A DNA stretch of 7,511 nt from Accumulibacter sp. (GTDB taxonomy: Bacteria; Pseudomonadota; Gammaproteobacteria; Burkholderiales; Rhodocyclaceae): contig JAIRZC010000081.1 in the NCBI GenBank assembly GCA_031267455.1, positions 1 to 7,511 of the forward strand, read 5' to 3'. Positions 5,813 to 7,511 of this stretch are shown piece after piece. The notes beneath the pieces were generated by a model that saw only the letters and a program-made list of their open reading frames with translations, made no database searches and was not told the DNA's origin. The position numbers were made by a program, and so were the translations under genes. How positions within the stretch are numbered: the stretch's first letter is position 1; each line of letters begins with the position of its first letter.

Positions 5813-6606
5813 TGAGCGCGAGTCTTTCCTACACACGCCAGGAGATGATGGCCATCGCGACGGGAAGGGAAATCCACGACGGTGAGCTTGCAATTTTCGG
5901 CGTTGGTCTTTCAATGCTAGCGGGTTATTTCGCACAGGCCTGCCACGCCCCGAATGTCCGCTCGATCACCGAGGGCGGCATTTTCGGCGCAACACCGGTC
6001 GGCGGCCTGCCTTGGGGGATCGAATGCAACCGGATTTCGTCGAACGCGGTCAGTTTCACAAACGCGATCGACGCGCTCGGCTTCCTCGTCGCTTCCGGGC
6101 GCTGCGACGTTGGCGTGATCGGCGCGGCGCAGGTCGACAAGTTCGGCAACGTCAACACGACCGGAATCTGGGGGCATGAGATCGGGAATACCTACACGCC
6201 GCCCGTAACGCGGTTGACCGGCGCGGGCGGCGCGAACGACATCGCGAGCGGCGCGCGGCGCTTCGTCATCATGGCGAACCATGAGAAAAAACGCTTTGTC
6301 GACAAGGTCGAGTATATCTCCTCACCCGGTTATCTCAACGGTGGGGACGCCCGCGAACGCATCGGCTTCATCGGCGGTGGCCCATCGGCGATCATCACGA
6401 CACTCGGCATCCTGCGTCCACATTCAAAAACCAAGGAATTCGAGCTTGCCGCGTGGTTCTCGTTCTCGAGTATCGACGAAATCCGCGCCAATACGGGATG
6501 GGATATCCGTGTCGCTGAAAACGTAGCGCAGGTGCCCGATCCGACCGAAGTCGAGCTTGCGGCATTGCGGGAAGTAGACAAAACGGGCATGTTGCGTAAA
6601 AAATAG
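5812..6606 (+). CDS. CoA-transferase beta subunit, glutaconate CoA-transferase (GctB)-like
   Basis: Beta subunit (264 residues) of the CoA-transferase, carrying the catalytic glutamate. From recall, the chain follows Acidaminococcus GctB throughout: N-terminal YTRQEMMAIATGREIHDG, GVGLSMLAG, the block ITEGGIFG, IGAAQVDKFGNVNTT, TRLTGAGGANDIASGARRFV, HEKKRFVDKVEYISSPGYL, and the C-terminal NTGWDIRVAENV. With the start at 5812 the Glu of ITEGG is residue 54, the number of the catalytic Glu known in GctB, to which CoA is transferred as a thioester intermediate. Keeping it argues for transferase (or thioesterase) chemistry and against the decarboxylase AibAB or hydrolase IpdAB, which have lost it. 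ATG 5809 is an alternative start one codon upstream. The gene overlaps the alpha gene by one base, as expected for subunits made in equal amounts. Confidence 0.88.
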   Translation: MSASLSYTRQEMMAIATGREIHDGELAIFGVGLSMLAGYFAQACHAPNVRSITEGGIFGATPVGGLPWGIECNRISSNAVSFTNAIDALGFLVASGRCDVGVIGAAQVDKFGNVNTTGIWGHEIGNTYTPPVTRLTGAGGANDIASGARRFVIMANHEKKRFVDKVEYISSPGYLNGGDARERIGFIGGGPSAIITTLGILRPHSKTKEFELAAWFSFSSIDEIRANTGWDIRVAENVAQVPDPTEVELAALREVDKTGMLRKK

Positions 6607-6631
6607 GAATTCATCCGACTGACACAATCCG

Positions 6632-6637
6632 AAAGGA
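6632..6637 (+). promoter_or_regulatory. Ribosome binding site for the crotonase-family gene
   Basis: AAAGGA ends six bases before ATG 6644 and confirms that start in the 37-base gap after the beta subunit. Confidence 0.7.
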
Positions 6638-6643
6638 AACGAC

Positions 6644-7441
6644 ATGACCTCCAGTACGCAAGAACCCTTCGTTTTGAAACAACAAGAAGGCGGTATCGTC
6701 CGCTTGACGCTCAACCGCCCACAGGCGCGCAACGCGCTCTCCCAGGGCATGATCGACGCACTCCAAGCCGAATTCGACGCGATCGCGGATGACAAGACCG
6801 CTTTCGTCGTCGTCCTCTCCGGCGCGGGGCCGGCCTTTTGCTCGGGACACGACCTCAAGGAAATGCGCGCGAGCGGTTATGGGCGCGCTTACGCCGAAAA
6901 GCTTTTCGCCGCGTGCGGAAAACTGATGCAACGCATCGTATCGCTGCCACAGCCGGTCATCGCGCGGGCGCACGGCATCGCGACGGCAGCGGGTGCCCAA
7001 CTCGTCGCGAGCTGTGACCTCGCAGTCGCCGCGGATACGACGCGCTTCGCGACGCCCGGCGTCAATATCGGTTTTTTCTGCTCGACGCCGATGGTTGCGC
7101 TCACGCGCAATATGTCCCACAAGCACGCGATGCAGATGCTGCTGACTGGCGATTTGATCGACGCGCCGACGGCCCTGCGCTTCGGCCTCGTCAACGAAAT
7201 CGTTCCCGAACAGGATCTCGACGCCGCCGCGACCTCGCTCGCGGCGAAAATCGCGTCGAAATCGCGCCATACGCTCGCAGTCGGGAAAGAGGCCTTTTAC
7301 CGCCAAGCCGAGCTGTCGTCGCTTTCCGACGCCTATGCCTACGCGCAAGGCGTCATGGTCGACAACCTTCAGGCGCTTGACGCGCAGGAAGGCATCTCGG
7401 CTTTTATCGACAAACGCCCTCCGGTCTGGTGTAATGCCTAG
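6644..7441 (+). CDS. Enoyl-CoA hydratase/isomerase-family protein, ECHDC3-like, without the usual catalytic Glu pair
   Basis: Crotonase-fold protein of 265 residues that should bind an acyl-CoA in the cytoplasm. The CoA-binding and oxyanion-hole parts are present: LTLNRPQARNALS (21-33), AFCSGHDLKEM (64-74) and HGIATAAGAQLVASCDLAVA (110-129). FATPGVNIGFFCSTP (135-149), GKEAFYRQ and the ending MVDNLQALDAQEGISAFIDK, RPPVW resemble the animal protein ECHDC3 and its bacterial relatives. Classical hydratases use two Glu residues, in GG(C)EL and in FxxPE. Here those positions are Gln119 (AGAQL) and Gly139 (TPGV), so ordinary hydratase activity is unlikely. Crotonase paralogues also act as isomerases, hydrolases, decarboxylases or dehalogenases, so the reaction is open. 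Its place at the end of the operon suggests it acts on the thioester made by the CoA-transferase. Confidence 0.88.
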   Translation: MTSSTQEPFVLKQQEGGIVRLTLNRPQARNALSQGMIDALQAEFDAIADDKTAFVVVLSGAGPAFCSGHDLKEMRASGYGRAYAEKLFAACGKLMQRIVSLPQPVIARAHGIATAAGAQLVASCDLAVAADTTRFATPGVNIGFFCSTPMVALTRNMSHKHAMQMLLTGDLIDAPTALRFGLVNEIVPEQDLDAAATSLAAKIASKSRHTLAVGKEAFYRQAELSSLSDAYAYAQGVMVDNLQALDAQEGISAFIDKRPPVWCNA

Positions 7442-7444
7442 CTT

Positions 7445-7468
7445 CGCGGCGGCTTGATCTCCGCCGCG
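7445..7468 (+). terminator. GC-rich hairpin after the last gene, possible operon terminator
   Basis: A perfect 8-bp stem (CGCGGCGG at 7445-7452 with CCGCCGCG at 7461-7468) and an 8-base loop start four bases after the stop codon. No T run follows, so it is not a textbook intrinsic terminator; it could stop transcription weakly, stabilise the 3' end, or work with Rho. Confidence 0.5.
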
Positions 7469-7511
7469 ATTCGGGCTACCGATAGACCGCCGTGCGGACG
7501 GGGAACCCCGC

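Noticed and set aside
7499..7510. CGGGGAACCCCG palindrome at the right edge
   Set aside because: Stem of four to five bases at the edge of the window with no context; cannot be interpreted.

Overview
The window reads as a GC-rich Gram-negative genome, probably Pseudomonadota. The basis is a Mu-like prophage fragment, exported proteins with Sec-type signal peptides, a NitT/TauT-family ABC importer and a SoxW-like exported thioredoxin. I cannot name the genus. A methylotrophic or otherwise metabolically versatile alpha- or gammaproteobacterium would fit, but that is only a guess.

Region 1 (1-735, minus strand) is the edge of a Mu-like prophage. It holds the first 221 residues of an F-like (SPP1 gp7-type) head morphogenesis protein, running off the left edge. 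Just upstream is a short tail that is probably the end of the portal gene, joined to the F-like gene by a TAATG stop/start overlap. Region 2 (735-1082) is a dead, internally deleted IS5-family element. Its imperfect 13-bp ends and both ends of the transposase remain; the middle is gone, the second codon is a stop, there is a one-base frameshift, and the expected catalytic Glu is Lys. Region 3 (1083-1507) is a strikingly AT-rich stretch with no gene I can support. It must hold the promoter of the operon that follows.

Region 4 (1508-7441, plus strand) is a tightly packed six-gene operon. In order it encodes an exported NitT/TauT-type substrate-binding protein, its ABC ATPase, its permease, an exported SoxW-like thioredoxin (CPNC), the alpha and beta subunits of a glutaconate-CoA-transferase-like enzyme, and an ECHDC3-like crotonase-fold protein. 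Gene junctions overlap or lie within about 40 bases. A GC-rich hairpin follows the last stop codon.

The simplest reading is an uptake-and-activation module. The ABC importer brings in a small, probably anionic, organic compound, the CoA-transferase puts it on CoA, and the crotonase homologue acts on the thioester. Two points make this more than a routine catabolic operon. The crotonase homologue lacks both Glu residues used by classical enoyl-CoA hydratases, so its reaction is unknown. An exported thiol-disulfide protein sits inside the operon, and the substrate-binding protein carries a vicinal Cys-Cys pair in its mature part. The substrate cannot be read from sequence.
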